A stretch of DNA of 64,000 nucleotides from an uncultured Thermotogae bacterium (lineage in GTDB: Bacteria; Thermotogota; Thermotogae; Mesoaciditogales; Mesoaciditogaceae): NCBI GenBank assembly GCA_913056255.1, contig CAJXLN010000005.1, forward strand, positions 16,193 to 80,192. The letters are read 5' to 3'. Shown here piece by piece: positions 17,824-26,369 of the stretch (position 1 is the first letter of the stretch; each line of letters starts with the position of its first letter). Below the pieces are notes generated by a model. That model saw only the letters and a list, made by a program, of their open reading frames with translations, was not told where the DNA came from and ran no database searches. The translations under genes and the position numbers were made by a program.

Positions 17824-18684
17824 CTACGACAAGGCTTCTATTCCAAAACCACACATTCCAAGACCAACATGGGTGGTTATCACCTTTCCTGTCATGTGAA
17901 AAGACGCTTCAACAACATCGTACTTTTCTTTTAACTTTTCAAGAAGCTCCTTTGCTTCGTTTTCTGCATCTGCATGAATCATGGCCAGTCTTACGCGTGT
18001 ACCAAATGGAATCTCTTTGCCCACTCTCTCTACTAGAAGATCGCATGCGCGTGATCTTCCACGAGCTTTATCAAATGGTATCATTTCACCGTTGTAATCT
18101 ATCCAAAGTCCAACCTTTATCTTGAACATCGTCCCTATAAATCCTTGAAATTTTGAGACTCTCCCGCCTTTCACAAGAAAGTTAAAATCGGAAACGTAAA
18201 AAAGAGCTTGAAAGGCCTTAGATCTTCTCTCAAATTCCAAATTTTCAACGATCTTTTTCGGTGTCATTCCAAGCTCCGCGAGCTCTCGCGCACGTCTTAC
18301 TACAAGTGAGTTTACACTTGAAGCAAGCTTTGTGTCAAAAACCTCAACTGGAATCCTGGATTCTTTGGCAGCAGTCATTGCCGCATTTGAAGTGCCAGAC
18401 ATCTTAGAAGATAGAGTAATCACGATCACGCCTTCGTACCCAGCTTGTTCCGCATTTCTATAACGTTGAAGAAACTCAAAGACGGTTGGCTGAGAGGTTT
18501 TTGGGATTTCAGGAGAATTTTTAAGCTTTTCATAAAAACTCATAAGGGCTTGAGGATCTCTTTCATCATCTTCTGATGTACCATCCGACCAGATAACTTT
18601 TAAAGGAACAATGTCTGCATCGTATTTTTCAAGCCAATCGGGTTTTATATCCGATGTGCTGTCTACCAATATTTTTATGCGCAT
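17824..18684 (-). CDS. DegV family fatty-acid-binding protein
   Basis: 286 residues, typical DegV length. N-terminal IKILVDSTSDIKPDWLEKYDADIVPLKV, the PKTSQPTVFEF motif, VITLSSKMSGTSNAA and the C-terminal THVGLGMCGFGIEAL are family signatures. DegV/FakB proteins hold a fatty acid and present it to the kinase FakA. It is the first gene of the operon that continues into the thioesterase and purine genes (65-base gap), and is divergent from the radical SAM gene. ATG start behind GGAGG. A second, degenerate DegV-like protein is in the nearby fatty acid operon. Confidence 0.9.
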   Translation of the reverse strand: MRIKILVDSTSDIKPDWLEKYDADIVPLKVIWSDGTSEDDERDPQALMSFYEKLKNSPEIPKTSQPTVFEFLQRYRNAEQAGYEGVIVITLSSKMSGTSNAAMTAAKESRIPVEVFDTKLASSVNSLVVRRARELAELGMTPKKIVENLEFERRSKAFQALFYVSDFNFLVKGGRVSKFQGFIGTMFKIKVGLWIDYNGEMIPFDKARGRSRACDLLVERVGKEIPFGTRVRLAMIHADAENEAKELLEKLKEKYDVVEASFHMTGKVITTHVGLGMCGFGIEALS

Positions 18685-18827
18685 CTGAGTGCCTCCATAT
18701 ACAACCTACACATTTCATTTTGCATTTATTTTACCATAAATCATGTGTAACTCCTGAAATCCCCATTTGTGAGGTTGGAAAAGTTCATTACCAATAACAC
18801 TGATGAAATGTATAAAAAACCCAGAAC

Positions 18828-18856
18828 TTGACATTTAATTTTTAATAGTGTACAAT
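18828..18856 (+). promoter_or_regulatory. Sigma-70-type promoter for the radical SAM gene
   Basis: TTGACA (18828-18833) and TACAAT (18851-18856) with exact 17-base spacing, about 60 bases ahead of the radical SAM start. This is the closest match to a consensus promoter that I saw in the window, so strong constitutive expression is likely. Confidence 0.8.
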
Positions 18857-18914
18857 GATCGTTAGAGCGGTTTTGACCGATTGGTAAATTTTTTAAGATA
18901 AGGAAGTGATAGAA

Positions 18915-20459
18915 GTGGGCATAGGAAATAATATAAAAGATAAAGCTTTGAAACTTGCAATAACTGCGGCTGTGAATAAGTACGTTAATTACATAACTAA
19001 GAACCCAGAGAATAATTTTGATAAGGCTATAGAGTCTTTGATGAAGCTTGAAAATGGAATAGGTGGTACGAATAATCTGTCCAAATTCGCCGGATGGGTT
19101 AAGAAGAATCCGGGTTCGAAAAAGTGGCTCATAAGTCTTTTCAAGAAAGACAAGGATATAGTCAAAAAATTCTTTACCAACTTCCTTGTGAATGCAAACC
19201 TTGCATGGATGCGTTACAACAAAGAAGAAACTGTGAAAAAAAATGGTTTTTCATCACCTTACACTATATTGATAAGTCCCTCTATGAAATGTAATTTAAG
19301 TTGCAAGGGGTGCTATTCCGCGAATTACACAAGAAATGACGACATGCCGATCGAAAAGGTCGATGACATAATAAATCAAGGTAAAGCTATAGGCACGTAC
19401 TTCTACACATTTCTTGGCGGAGAACCCTTCTTAAGATGGAAAGAACTTTATTCACTCATGAAAAAGCACAACGATTGTCTCTTCCAAATATTCACCAACT
19501 CTACATTTATAACAGATAAAGTTGCCGATCAGATAAAAGAACTCGGAAATATATATCCAGTTCTCAGTGTGAATGGTTGGGAAAAAGAAACGGACGAAAT
19601 AAGGGGTAAAGGTGCTTACAAGAAAATCATCGCCGCTGCTGATAAACTCAAGGAAAGAGGCGTGATATACGGTAATTCTTTCGTTTTCATGAGAACGAAT
19701 TTTGATTCTTTAACCTCAGATGAAATTTACGATTTTTGGATAGAGAAAGGCGCTTTCTTCGGATGGCTATTTTTATTCATGCCGGTTGGAAGAGATCCAA
19801 TTCCTGAGTTGATGCCGTTACCGGAACAGAGGAGGAAGATGGGAGATTTCGTCAGAGATCTGAGAGCAAGGAAACCTTATTTCCTTATGGATTTCTGGAA
19901 TGACGCTCCGAGTGTTGGTGGATGTATAGCTGGTGGAAGAAGATATGTACACATAGACAACAGAGGAAATGTTGAGCCGTGTATATTCGCACACTTCTCC
20001 ACCGATAACATCTATGAAAAGTCTTTGGTGGAGGCTTTGAGTTCTCCGTTCCTGACAGATATAAGATTCCATCAGCCGCATTCCGACAATCTCTTGACAC
20101 CGTGTATGATAATAGACAATCCCTGGATTCTCAGGGAAGTCGTCGACAAACATCACGCAATTGCCACTGATGACAGCGAGGGTAAGATTATAAGGGATCT
20201 TGCTCCCGTTCTGGATCAATACTCTAAAGACATTCACAAAGAGTTAGATCCGGTTTGGGAAACGAAATTCAAAGAGAATATCGAAGAGATAAAAGAAAAA
20301 GGCACAACTCATGGTGAAGGATTAGATAGACTGTGGTTTAAGAGCCACCCTGATCAAGCGAAAATTTGGGCAAAAAGATATCCATTCTTGCTCGAATACG
20401 ATTTCTTTAAAGAAGCGATAAAAGAGGCAGATAAGCTCTCTGCCGTTGAGACGAAGTAA
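18915..20459 (+). CDS. Radical SAM/SPASM-type enzyme; candidate membrane-spanning lipid synthase
   Basis: 514 residues from GTG 18915, which has AGGAA 9 bases upstream (GTG 18906 has poor spacing). The 4Fe-4S binding CNLSCKGC motif is at ~126-133, followed by FLGGEPF, the SAM-binding GGE motif. C-terminal cysteines in GGCIAGGR, VEPCIF and LTPCMI suggest a SPASM-like auxiliary cluster. The ~125-residue helical N-terminal extension is unusual for simple maturases. No peptide substrate gene is nearby; the fatty acid operon is convergent with it. Radical SAM enzymes joining lipid tails into diabolic acids have been reported in Thermotogota-like bacteria, so that role is an inference. An HpnH-like or other function is possible. 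Confidence 0.75.
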   Translation: MGIGNNIKDKALKLAITAAVNKYVNYITKNPENNFDKAIESLMKLENGIGGTNNLSKFAGWVKKNPGSKKWLISLFKKDKDIVKKFFTNFLVNANLAWMRYNKEETVKKNGFSSPYTILISPSMKCNLSCKGCYSANYTRNDDMPIEKVDDIINQGKAIGTYFYTFLGGEPFLRWKELYSLMKKHNDCLFQIFTNSTFITDKVADQIKELGNIYPVLSVNGWEKETDEIRGKGAYKKIIAAADKLKERGVIYGNSFVFMRTNFDSLTSDEIYDFWIEKGAFFGWLFLFMPVGRDPIPELMPLPEQRRKMGDFVRDLRARKPYFLMDFWNDAPSVGGCIAGGRRYVHIDNRGNVEPCIFAHFSTDNIYEKSLVEALSSPFLTDIRFHQPHSDNLLTPCMIIDNPWILREVVDKHHAIATDDSEGKIIRDLAPVLDQYSKDIHKELDPVWETKFKENIEEIKEKGTTHGEGLDRLWFKSHPDQAKIWAKRYPFLLEYDFFKEAIKEADKLSAVETK

Positions 20460-20480
20460 AAATATCGACAATAAAATAAC

Positions 20481-20506
20481 AAAAAAGGGCCGAATGGCCC
20501 TTTTTT
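20481..20506 (+). terminator. Bidirectional intrinsic terminator
   Basis: A run of A, then GGGCC-GAAT-GGCCC, then six T. The A tract on one side and T tract on the other allow termination in both directions, serving the radical SAM gene (+) and acpP (-), which converge here. Confidence 0.92.
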
Positions 20507-20526
20507 CATTTTGAAAGGAGATCGAG

Positions 20527-20775
20527 TTATTTTTTAGAAATCACGTAGTCGACGATACTGTTGACATCCACGAGTTTTCCAACGTCTTCGTCGGGAATTT
20601 TCAATCCAAATTTTTCCTCTAAATCCATTGTCAACTCCACAAGATCCAGAGAATCCGCTCCAAGATCATCAACGATCTTCGAATCTTTCTTTATCGCTTT
20701 AGCATCCACACCAAGGTGTTCGGCGAGTGTTTTTTTCACCTCTTCAAGTATTTCAGGACTCTGCAATTCTGGCAT
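20527..20775 (-). CDS. acpP: Acyl carrier protein
   Basis: 82-residue acidic helical protein with the phosphopantetheine attachment serine in LGADSLDLVEL (S41). It carries growing acyl chains for the Fab enzymes of the same operon. Start ATG behind GAGGTGA; the start lies inside the 3' end of fabD (23-base overlap). Last gene of the fatty acid operon, followed by the bidirectional terminator. Confidence 0.97.
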   Translation of the reverse strand: MPELQSPEILEEVKKTLAEHLGVDAKAIKKDSKIVDDLGADSLDLVELTMDLEEKFGLKIPDEDVGKLVDVNSIVDYVISKK

Positions 20776-21694
20776 TCTTCATCACCTCTTCTAAAGTTTT
20801 TTCCATTTCTTCAACCGTGTCTGTCGAGTGAATTTTTGCCTTTGTAGTTCTTTTTATAAGTCCCCCCAAAACATTTCCTGGTCCAACTTCTATGTAATTC
20901 GTGATATCCATTTTCTCCATACTCTTTACAGAAGATACCCATCTTACAGGTGATGTGAGTTGATCGATGAGCCTTTTCTTTATTTCGTCCACGCTTTTTG
21001 CAGGCTTACCCGTTACGTTTAGAACAACTGGGACACTCGGGCTCTTGAATTCAAGCGTGTTTAGGAACTTGGAAAATTCTTCTTTTGCCGGTCTCATGAG
21101 TGGAGAATGAAATGGTCCAGACACATTGAGAAGGATAACTCTTCTGGTCCCCGCAGACTTGAATCTCTCCATTGAATTTAGAAGAGAAGTTATCTCTCCA
21201 CTCACAACGATCTGCTTGGGTGAGTTGTAATTCGCAACGTACACACCATCAAAATTTCTCACAACTTCTTCGACTTTTTCCGGAGAAAGCCCGAGTACTG
21301 CCATCATCGATCCAGCCCCACTCGGTATCGCACTTTCCATAAGAATTCCACGCAATCTCACGGCGCGCAGAGCATCTTCAAAACGCAAAACATCAGCCGC
21401 GACAAGCGCTGAATATTCACCAAGGCTATGGCCGGCAACAGCTGAAAAATTCACTCCTTTCGATTTTAAAACTCTGAATACCATTGTTGATGCAGTTAGC
21501 AATGCAGGTTGAGCATTGTAGGTTTTCGTAATCTCCATATCGTCTTCGCCAAAAACGATAGATTTCAAGTCGAAATTCAAAATCTCACATGCCTTATCCA
21601 TAACGTCGCGTGAAATTTGGAATTCTTCGTAAAAGTCTTTCATCATGTTCAACCTTTGAGAACCTTGTCCAGGAAAAACCAGAGCGTTTTTCAT
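20753..21694 (-). CDS. fabD: Malonyl-CoA:ACP transacylase
   Basis: 313 residues. Moves malonyl groups from CoA to ACP to feed chain elongation. FPGQGSQ at the N-terminus, active-site serine in GHSLGEYSA (~89-97), the VSGPFHSPLM histidine segment and YIEVGPGNVL near the C-terminus are all canonical. Start ATG behind GGAGGTG, overlapping the fabK stop by 4 bases. Overlaps acpP at its 3' end. Confidence 0.97.
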   Translation of the reverse strand: MKNALVFPGQGSQRLNMMKDFYEEFQISRDVMDKACEILNFDLKSIVFGEDDMEITKTYNAQPALLTASTMVFRVLKSKGVNFSAVAGHSLGEYSALVAADVLRFEDALRAVRLRGILMESAIPSGAGSMMAVLGLSPEKVEEVVRNFDGVYVANYNSPKQIVVSGEITSLLNSMERFKSAGTRRVILLNVSGPFHSPLMRPAKEEFSKFLNTLEFKSPSVPVVLNVTGKPAKSVDEIKKRLIDQLTSPVRWVSSVKSMEKMDITNYIEVGPGNVLGGLIKRTTKAKIHSTDTVEEMEKTLEEVMKNARIAES

Positions 21695-22647
21695 TTTTTC
21701 ACCTCCGCGTCCTCAATTTTAAGATTTTCAATCGTTTCAACGCTTTCTTTCCATAACTTTTTCATAAGATCTTCCACAGGCAAAATATCGTTAATCATCG
21801 CCGCGGATTGTCCTGCCATGAATGAGCCGTGTTTCAAATCGCCATCAATTGCAGCAGCTCTTAGACTTCCAACGGAAATGCGATCAACGTCCTCTACAGT
21901 ACCACATCTTTCATCTATTTTAATCAGTTCGTGGGCCAGAGGGTTTCTCAAGACTCTCACCGGATGACCGGTAACACGTCCTGTTACAACAGCATCACGC
22001 GTCGATGCTTTTAATATTTTCTCTTTGAAATTCGGATGAACCTCACATTCATCAGTTGCTATGAACCTTGTTCCCATTTGAACTCCTTCTGCACCCATGG
22101 CAAAAGCAGCTGCGATTTGCTTACCAGTGGCTATCCCACCAGCGGCAACTACTGGAATTGAAACGGACTTCACGACAGCCGGTACAAGCGTCATGGTAGA
22201 AACATTTCCAATATGCCCTCCAGCTTCATTTCCTTCGGCGATAACGATATCAATCCCGTAAGATTCCATTCTCTGCGCAAAAAATTCAGATGCTACAACG
22301 GATATTACTTTTATGTCATTTTCTTTGAGAAGATTGACGTACTTCACGGGATTACCGGCGCCGAAGATCACCACATCTACGTGTTCTTCAATCACAACTT
22401 TTACGACTTCTTCCACATTTTGTGAAAGCAGCATCACGTTCACTCCAAATGGCTTCTTGGATACCAATCGCTTTGTTTTGCGTATCTCTTCTCTAAGCCA
22501 TTCGGCTTCCCTTCCGCCAGCGGCAATCACACCCAGTCCACCATTTTCAGAGACTGCTGCCGCAAGTTTAGCAGTTGAAACCCAGGCCATTCCTCCCTGA
22601 ATTATTGGATATTCTATATTCAGCTTTTCACATACACGTGATAACAT
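21691..22647 (-). CDS. fabK: Enoyl-ACP reductase II (FMN-dependent)
   Basis: 318-residue TIM-barrel flavoprotein of the nitronate monooxygenase/FabK family: YPIIQGGMAWVS, GGLGVIAAGG, IAEGNEAGGHIG, VVAAGGIATG and MGTRFIATDE. Position between fabH and fabD in a fatty acid operon that lacks FabI makes the enoyl-ACP reductase role nearly certain over a nitronate monooxygenase. Reduces the trans-2-enoyl-ACP in the last step of each cycle. ATG start behind AAGGAGG. Confidence 0.93.
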   Translation of the reverse strand: MLSRVCEKLNIEYPIIQGGMAWVSTAKLAAAVSENGGLGVIAAGGREAEWLREEIRKTKRLVSKKPFGVNVMLLSQNVEEVVKVVIEEHVDVVIFGAGNPVKYVNLLKENDIKVISVVASEFFAQRMESYGIDIVIAEGNEAGGHIGNVSTMTLVPAVVKSVSIPVVAAGGIATGKQIAAAFAMGAEGVQMGTRFIATDECEVHPNFKEKILKASTRDAVVTGRVTGHPVRVLRNPLAHELIKIDERCGTVEDVDRISVGSLRAAAIDGDLKHGSFMAGQSAAMINDILPVEDLMKKLWKESVETIENLKIEDAEVKK

Positions 22648-22669
22648 GAGAATTGCCTCCTTAAATTTC

Positions 22670-23593
22670 TTAAAGTTTTAAGATGTTGGATGCTAAACCA
22701 AGACCTGCACCGTACGCTACAGTAAGAACAGTGGCAGATTTCCCGATCTTTTTAGAATCTACGGCATCTTTCAAGGCCAAAGCTACAGATGCCGCTGCCG
22801 TATTCGCGTGATCTGCAATAGAAATTTGGAACTTCCCTATCGGTATTCCCATATTCTTCGATACCCTGGAAATTATTCGCGCGTTTGATTGATGCGGCAC
22901 GATAAGATCAACATCTTCGATCTTCATGCTAGATCGTTTAAGCACTTCTTTTATGGCTTCTTCAATTGCGCTTACTGCAAATCTGAACACAGCTTTACCA
23001 TCCATTTCAAGATAATCGTTACGATTCTGGATAAGGGATTCCCAACCTTCTTCTTGAATTCTTGAGTAGGAAGCGATAAGACCAGGTTTTTCACTCGAAC
23101 TCATGATAACGGCTCCTGCTCCATCTCCAAAAAGAGCAGCAATTGAAAGATCCTTCCAGTTTACTATCCGAGACAACTTTTCCGTTCCGATAATCGCCAC
23201 ATTTGAGAAACTACCAGATCTGATCATGGAATCAGCGATCTCCATCGTCTGAATAAATCCGGAACAACCAGCTTGTATGTCAACTCCTCCTACAGGATGA
23301 CCGATCGATTTTTGTATTCTTCCAGCCATGCCTGGTATCAAGGTATCTGCCGAGTTTGAAACCACAAATATGTATTCAATTTCATTACTGGAAAGATTCG
23401 ATCTCGAGAGTGCGTCTTTCAACGCTTTAATTCCCATTTCGGTGGCACTTTCTTCGGCTATATGTCTTTTTAGTATTCCTGTTCTCTCAAATATCCAGTC
23501 TTTATCAATGCCTGCGTCTTTTTCTAATTCTGTGTTTCCAACCGTTTTTGGGGGAAGGTATCCCCCGACAGCCACAATCTTGGAAAATCTCAT
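22670..23593 (-). CDS. fabH: Beta-ketoacyl-ACP synthase III
   Basis: 307 residues from ATG 23593, which overlaps the fabZ stop (ATGA); a longer frame to 23635 reads antisense-like residues and is rejected. Starts the cycle by condensing acyl-CoA with malonyl-ACP. Catalytic triad is visible: Cys in QAGCSGFI, His in VPHQSNARI and Asn in ADHANTAAAS. GGYLPPKTVGN and WIFERTGILKRHI are the usual N-terminal motifs. Confidence 0.95.
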   Translation of the reverse strand: MRFSKIVAVGGYLPPKTVGNTELEKDAGIDKDWIFERTGILKRHIAEESATEMGIKALKDALSRSNLSSNEIEYIFVVSNSADTLIPGMAGRIQKSIGHPVGGVDIQAGCSGFIQTMEIADSMIRSGSFSNVAIIGTEKLSRIVNWKDLSIAALFGDGAGAVIMSSSEKPGLIASYSRIQEEGWESLIQNRNDYLEMDGKAVFRFAVSAIEEAIKEVLKRSSMKIEDVDLIVPHQSNARIISRVSKNMGIPIGKFQISIADHANTAAASVALALKDAVDSKKIGKSATVLTVAYGAGLGLASNILKL

Positions 23594-23997
23594 GTTTCTT
23601 TCCCCATTCCAAGAAGCAAAACTGCCTTTGCACATATTTTATCGTTGGTCTTCGCAACGGCATTAACAGTGATCATTCCAAAACGTTTACCAACGATTTC
23701 CACATCGTAAACGATCTTGTCTCCAGGTTTCACTGGATTTTTAAATCTTACCTTATCTGCACCAATGAACAACGGAACTTTTCCAGGTTCAAGAGCTATC
23801 AAGCCAGCTGTTTGTGCCATTCCTTCGAGTATCAAAACTCCCGGCATGATAGGATTATCCGGGAAATGACCTTGAAATTGAGGTTCATTGAAACTGACAT
23901 TCTTAAAAGCCGTCACTCTGTTTTCACTTTTATCTATTATTCCGTCTACCATCAAAAACGGGTATCTGTGTGGAAGTATTTTCATCACATCGTCCAT
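23590..23997 (-). CDS. fabZ: 3-hydroxyacyl-ACP dehydratase FabZ
   Basis: 135-residue hotdog protein. Dehydrates 3-hydroxyacyl-ACP. Motifs: LPHRYPFLMVDGI, GHFPDNPIMPGVLILEGMAQ with catalytic His and Glu, and VRFKNPVKPGD. ATG start behind GGAGGTG. Immediately downstream of the DegV-like gene and overlapping fabH. Confidence 0.96.
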   Translation of the reverse strand: MDDVMKILPHRYPFLMVDGIIDKSENRVTAFKNVSFNEPQFQGHFPDNPIMPGVLILEGMAQTAGLIALEPGKVPLFIGADKVRFKNPVKPGDKIVYDVEIVGKRFGMITVNAVAKTNDKICAKAVLLLGMGKET

Positions 23998-23998
23998 G

Positions 23999-24742
23999 TT
24001 ACACCTCCGGGATTACACTGACCGTTACTGTATTGTGCCCATATTGGGAAGCCGCCACTGGATTCATCCATCCAAGCGAAACACGATGACCAAAATTAGA
24101 AACAAGCATGGTCGTTAAAATATTGGCCAGTCGGCTTCTTCCACTGTGTCTTACCACGATCATGAAGTGCTTTTTGGGATTTATCTCCTTCACCATCTCT
24201 GAAATTGCCCCTTTGACACTCCAACTACTTTTCACTTGAACAACGCCGTAATTGAATTTCACAAGATTCACCGATTTTGTTATCACATTTTTAAATCTTT
24301 CCTCCGGTATCACATCATTTTTTTTCAGAACAGACACATCCGGGAATAAAAGATAAGTTTTGCTGTTTTGTGCGAATTCGTGAAGTTCTTCTAATGATCT
24401 TTCGCTCTTAAGGAAGAATGAGAGAGAGACACTATCCATCTTCGCTTCTCTCAATTTAATTCCTTCAACGATCGAGGAAACGAACATAACGGTGCGTTTC
24501 AAAAAAATCGTCGGCCATAATGGCAACACCACGTCCACCGTTCCATATTCCGCAACTGCTTTTGTCAACACATCTCTTACTTCTTCGTAATAAGGAAGTT
24601 CGACGTAGGTGCGTTTGTTAGAGAGAAAATAGGACTCCCTCTTTATGGAGGAAACTCGAATTCTCCTTCTCTTCCATTCAACGTATAAAGGCAACTTTTC
24701 GACTTCATCGATATCCACTGAATCATCAGTGATTATTTTCAA
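23999..24742 (-). CDS. Degenerate DegV-like protein inside the fatty acid operon
   Basis: 247 residues, TTG start. The N-terminus (KIITDDSVDI) and the C-terminal VSLGWMNPVAASQYGHNTVTV line up with the first and last strands of DegV proteins (VDSTSDI and TxxGPGxxG), but the central TSxPS and SxxSGT fatty-acid contacts seen in the DegV at 17.8 kb are not present. It is shorter than DegV (~285). Lying between fabF and fabZ, it could bind or sense an acyl chain, but that is a guess. Preceded by repeat C, which separates it from fabF by 139 bases. Confidence 0.5.
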   Translation of the reverse strand: MKIITDDSVDIDEVEKLPLYVEWKRRRIRVSSIKRESYFLSNKRTYVELPYYEEVRDVLTKAVAEYGTVDVVLPLWPTIFLKRTVMFVSSIVEGIKLREAKMDSVSLSFFLKSERSLEELHEFAQNSKTYLLFPDVSVLKKNDVIPEERFKNVITKSVNLVKFNYGVVQVKSSWSVKGAISEMVKEINPKKHFMIVVRHSGRSRLANILTTMLVSNFGHRVSLGWMNPVAASQYGHNTVTVSVIPEV

Positions 24743-24751
24743 CCCTTAAAC

Positions 24752-24886
24752 CCGTTTTACAAAACCCACCAAAATGGTGAATTTTGAAGGTAGCCTTTCT
24801 TCTACCTTTTAATGTTCCGTTTTCTACCACTTCAATTTCAAAAGACAAATCTTTTTTGGCATTCCTGATAGTTTTGGTAGCTATTC
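24752..24886 (-). repeat. Dispersed hairpin repeat, family C, copy 2
   Basis: 135 bases between fabF and the DegV-like gene. Read on the minus strand it matches 1795-1972 from the terminal GAATAG of the upstream coding sequence to TTTTGTAAA before the next TTG start. The AAGGTAG..CTACCTT and TCACC..GGTGG stems are preserved while loop and flanking bases differ. It lacks the central ~45 bases of copy 1. Confidence 0.75.
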
Positions 24887-26131
24887 GTTAACTGCTATCG
24901 GCTTCCCGGCGATTATAGAAGCGTTGTGACCACCAAATCCAAAGGAATTGGATAAGAAATTCCTTATTTCGACCTTTAAAGGTTTGTTGGGAACGCAATT
25001 CAGATCTATCTCCGGATCGTAATTATCAAGGTTAACCGTTGGTGGCACGATGGATTCATTCACGCTGAGTACAGATGCTATGAACTCTACAGCTCCAGCT
25101 GCACCAAGAAGATGCCCTATTTGGGATTTGTTGGAGTTGATAACGAGCTCTTTTGCCCTCTCACCAAAAGTCTTCTTGATCGCACGTATTTCCGCTAAAT
25201 CTCCAACTGGTGTGGAAGTTCCGTGCGTGTTTATGTAATCCACATCGTTGACCGATAATTCAGAAGACTCCAATGCCAACTTCATAGAGTTTGCCGCACC
25301 TTTTCCCTCAGGATCCGGTTGAACCATGTGAAATGCATCCGCACTCATTCCGTATCCCTTGACTTCCGCATATATTTTAGCTCCACGCTTCAGCGCAGAC
25401 TCGAGAGATTCAAAAACAAGAACGCCAGAACCTTCACCCATCACAAAACCATCACGGTCTTTGTCGAACGGACGAGAAGCCCTTTCGGGAACATCATTTC
25501 GTGCTGAGAGTGCTTTCATGTTTCCAAATGCGGCAACAGCTATAGGAGAAATAGGCGCCTCGGCACCGCCGGTAATCATCACATCCACTCCCTCGTACTT
25601 TATCAAATTACAAGCCATTATCATAGCGTGTGTACTTGAGGCACATGCACTCACCGTTCCAAAATTCGGTCCCTTTGCACCATGTAAAGTGGCTATTGTT
25701 CCTGAGAGTGTATCTGCTATCATCATGGGGACGAGAAACGGGCTTACCCTTGAAGGCCCTTTGGAGTTCAAGACTCCTATTTCTCTTTCAAGTGATATTA
25801 TTCCACCGACTCCTGATGCAACAATTACACCAGCCTTTTCGAGAAGTTCTTCGGTGAGCCCAGAATCCTCAATTGCCTCATTTGCGGCGGCCACACCTAA
25901 TTGTGTGTATCGATCGTAGCGCCGCGCGCTTTTAAGGCTCATGTATTTAGAGGGATCAAAATCCCTTATCTCCGCTGCTATTTGAGTTCTGTACTCTTGG
26001 GGATCGAAAGATGTTATACGTGACACGAAACTTTTGGATGAAAGCAATCCATTCCAAAAATTCTCTTTCCCGCTCCCACTCGGAGCAACAACTCCCATTC
26101 CAGTTACCACAACTCTTCTGTCACTTTTCAA
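24881..26131 (-). CDS. fabF: Beta-ketoacyl-ACP synthase II
   Basis: 416 residues. Elongating condensing enzyme. VVVTGMGVVAPSG at the N-terminus, active Cys in VSACASSTHAM (~165), His in NTHGTSTPVGD and His in NKSQIGHLLGAAG complete the Cys-His-His triad. FGFGGHNASI ends the fold. TTG start at 26131 behind AAAGGGTG. First gene of the fatty acid operon; its stop codon coincides with the start of repeat C. Confidence 0.96.
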   Translation of the reverse strand: MKSDRRVVVTGMGVVAPSGSGKENFWNGLLSSKSFVSRITSFDPQEYRTQIAAEIRDFDPSKYMSLKSARRYDRYTQLGVAAANEAIEDSGLTEELLEKAGVIVASGVGGIISLEREIGVLNSKGPSRVSPFLVPMMIADTLSGTIATLHGAKGPNFGTVSACASSTHAMIMACNLIKYEGVDVMITGGAEAPISPIAVAAFGNMKALSARNDVPERASRPFDKDRDGFVMGEGSGVLVFESLESALKRGAKIYAEVKGYGMSADAFHMVQPDPEGKGAANSMKLALESSELSVNDVDYINTHGTSTPVGDLAEIRAIKKTFGERAKELVINSNKSQIGHLLGAAGAVEFIASVLSVNESIVPPTVNLDNYDPEIDLNCVPNKPLKVEIRNFLSNSFGFGGHNASIIAGKPIAVNE

Positions 26132-26243
26132 ACTTTTTCACCCTTTCCTTAGCGAATTAAAAATTTTTCAAATTGTATTAGCAAACTTCGTGCCAAAATC
26201 AGAATCGCCAATTCATAAGGGTTTCAGTCCTTACAATAAACAA

Positions 26244-26268
26244 CTACCATCCAAATTCTGGATGGTAG
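26244..26268 (-). promoter_or_regulatory. Perfect 9-bp inverted repeat upstream of fabF
   Basis: CTACCATCC, seven bases, GGATGGTAG. It lies 113 bases upstream of fabF and 243 bases after yigZ. On the minus strand it is followed by TTGTTTATTG, so it may be a weak terminator for the yigZ operon; its symmetry would also suit a repressor operator for the fatty acid genes. The remainder of the 379-base gap (26132-26510) holds repeat A and no gene. Confidence 0.5.
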
Positions 26269-26369
26269 CGAAGATTTGATGTACAAAATTTGTGTAGTTG
26301 CTTTGATAATTAAAAAATCATCTCCAAGTCAAAAGAAGAAAGGGAGCCTATAAAAAGTAAGGTGATTAT

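Noticed and set aside
23594..23635. 14-codon N-terminal extension of FabH
   Set aside because: Lies inside fabZ and does not match FabH; ATG 23593 overlaps the fabZ stop in the usual ATGA way.
26221..26234. GTTTCAGTCCTTAC, similar to the start of some CRISPR repeats
   Set aside because: Occurs once only; no spaced copies and no cas genes in the window.
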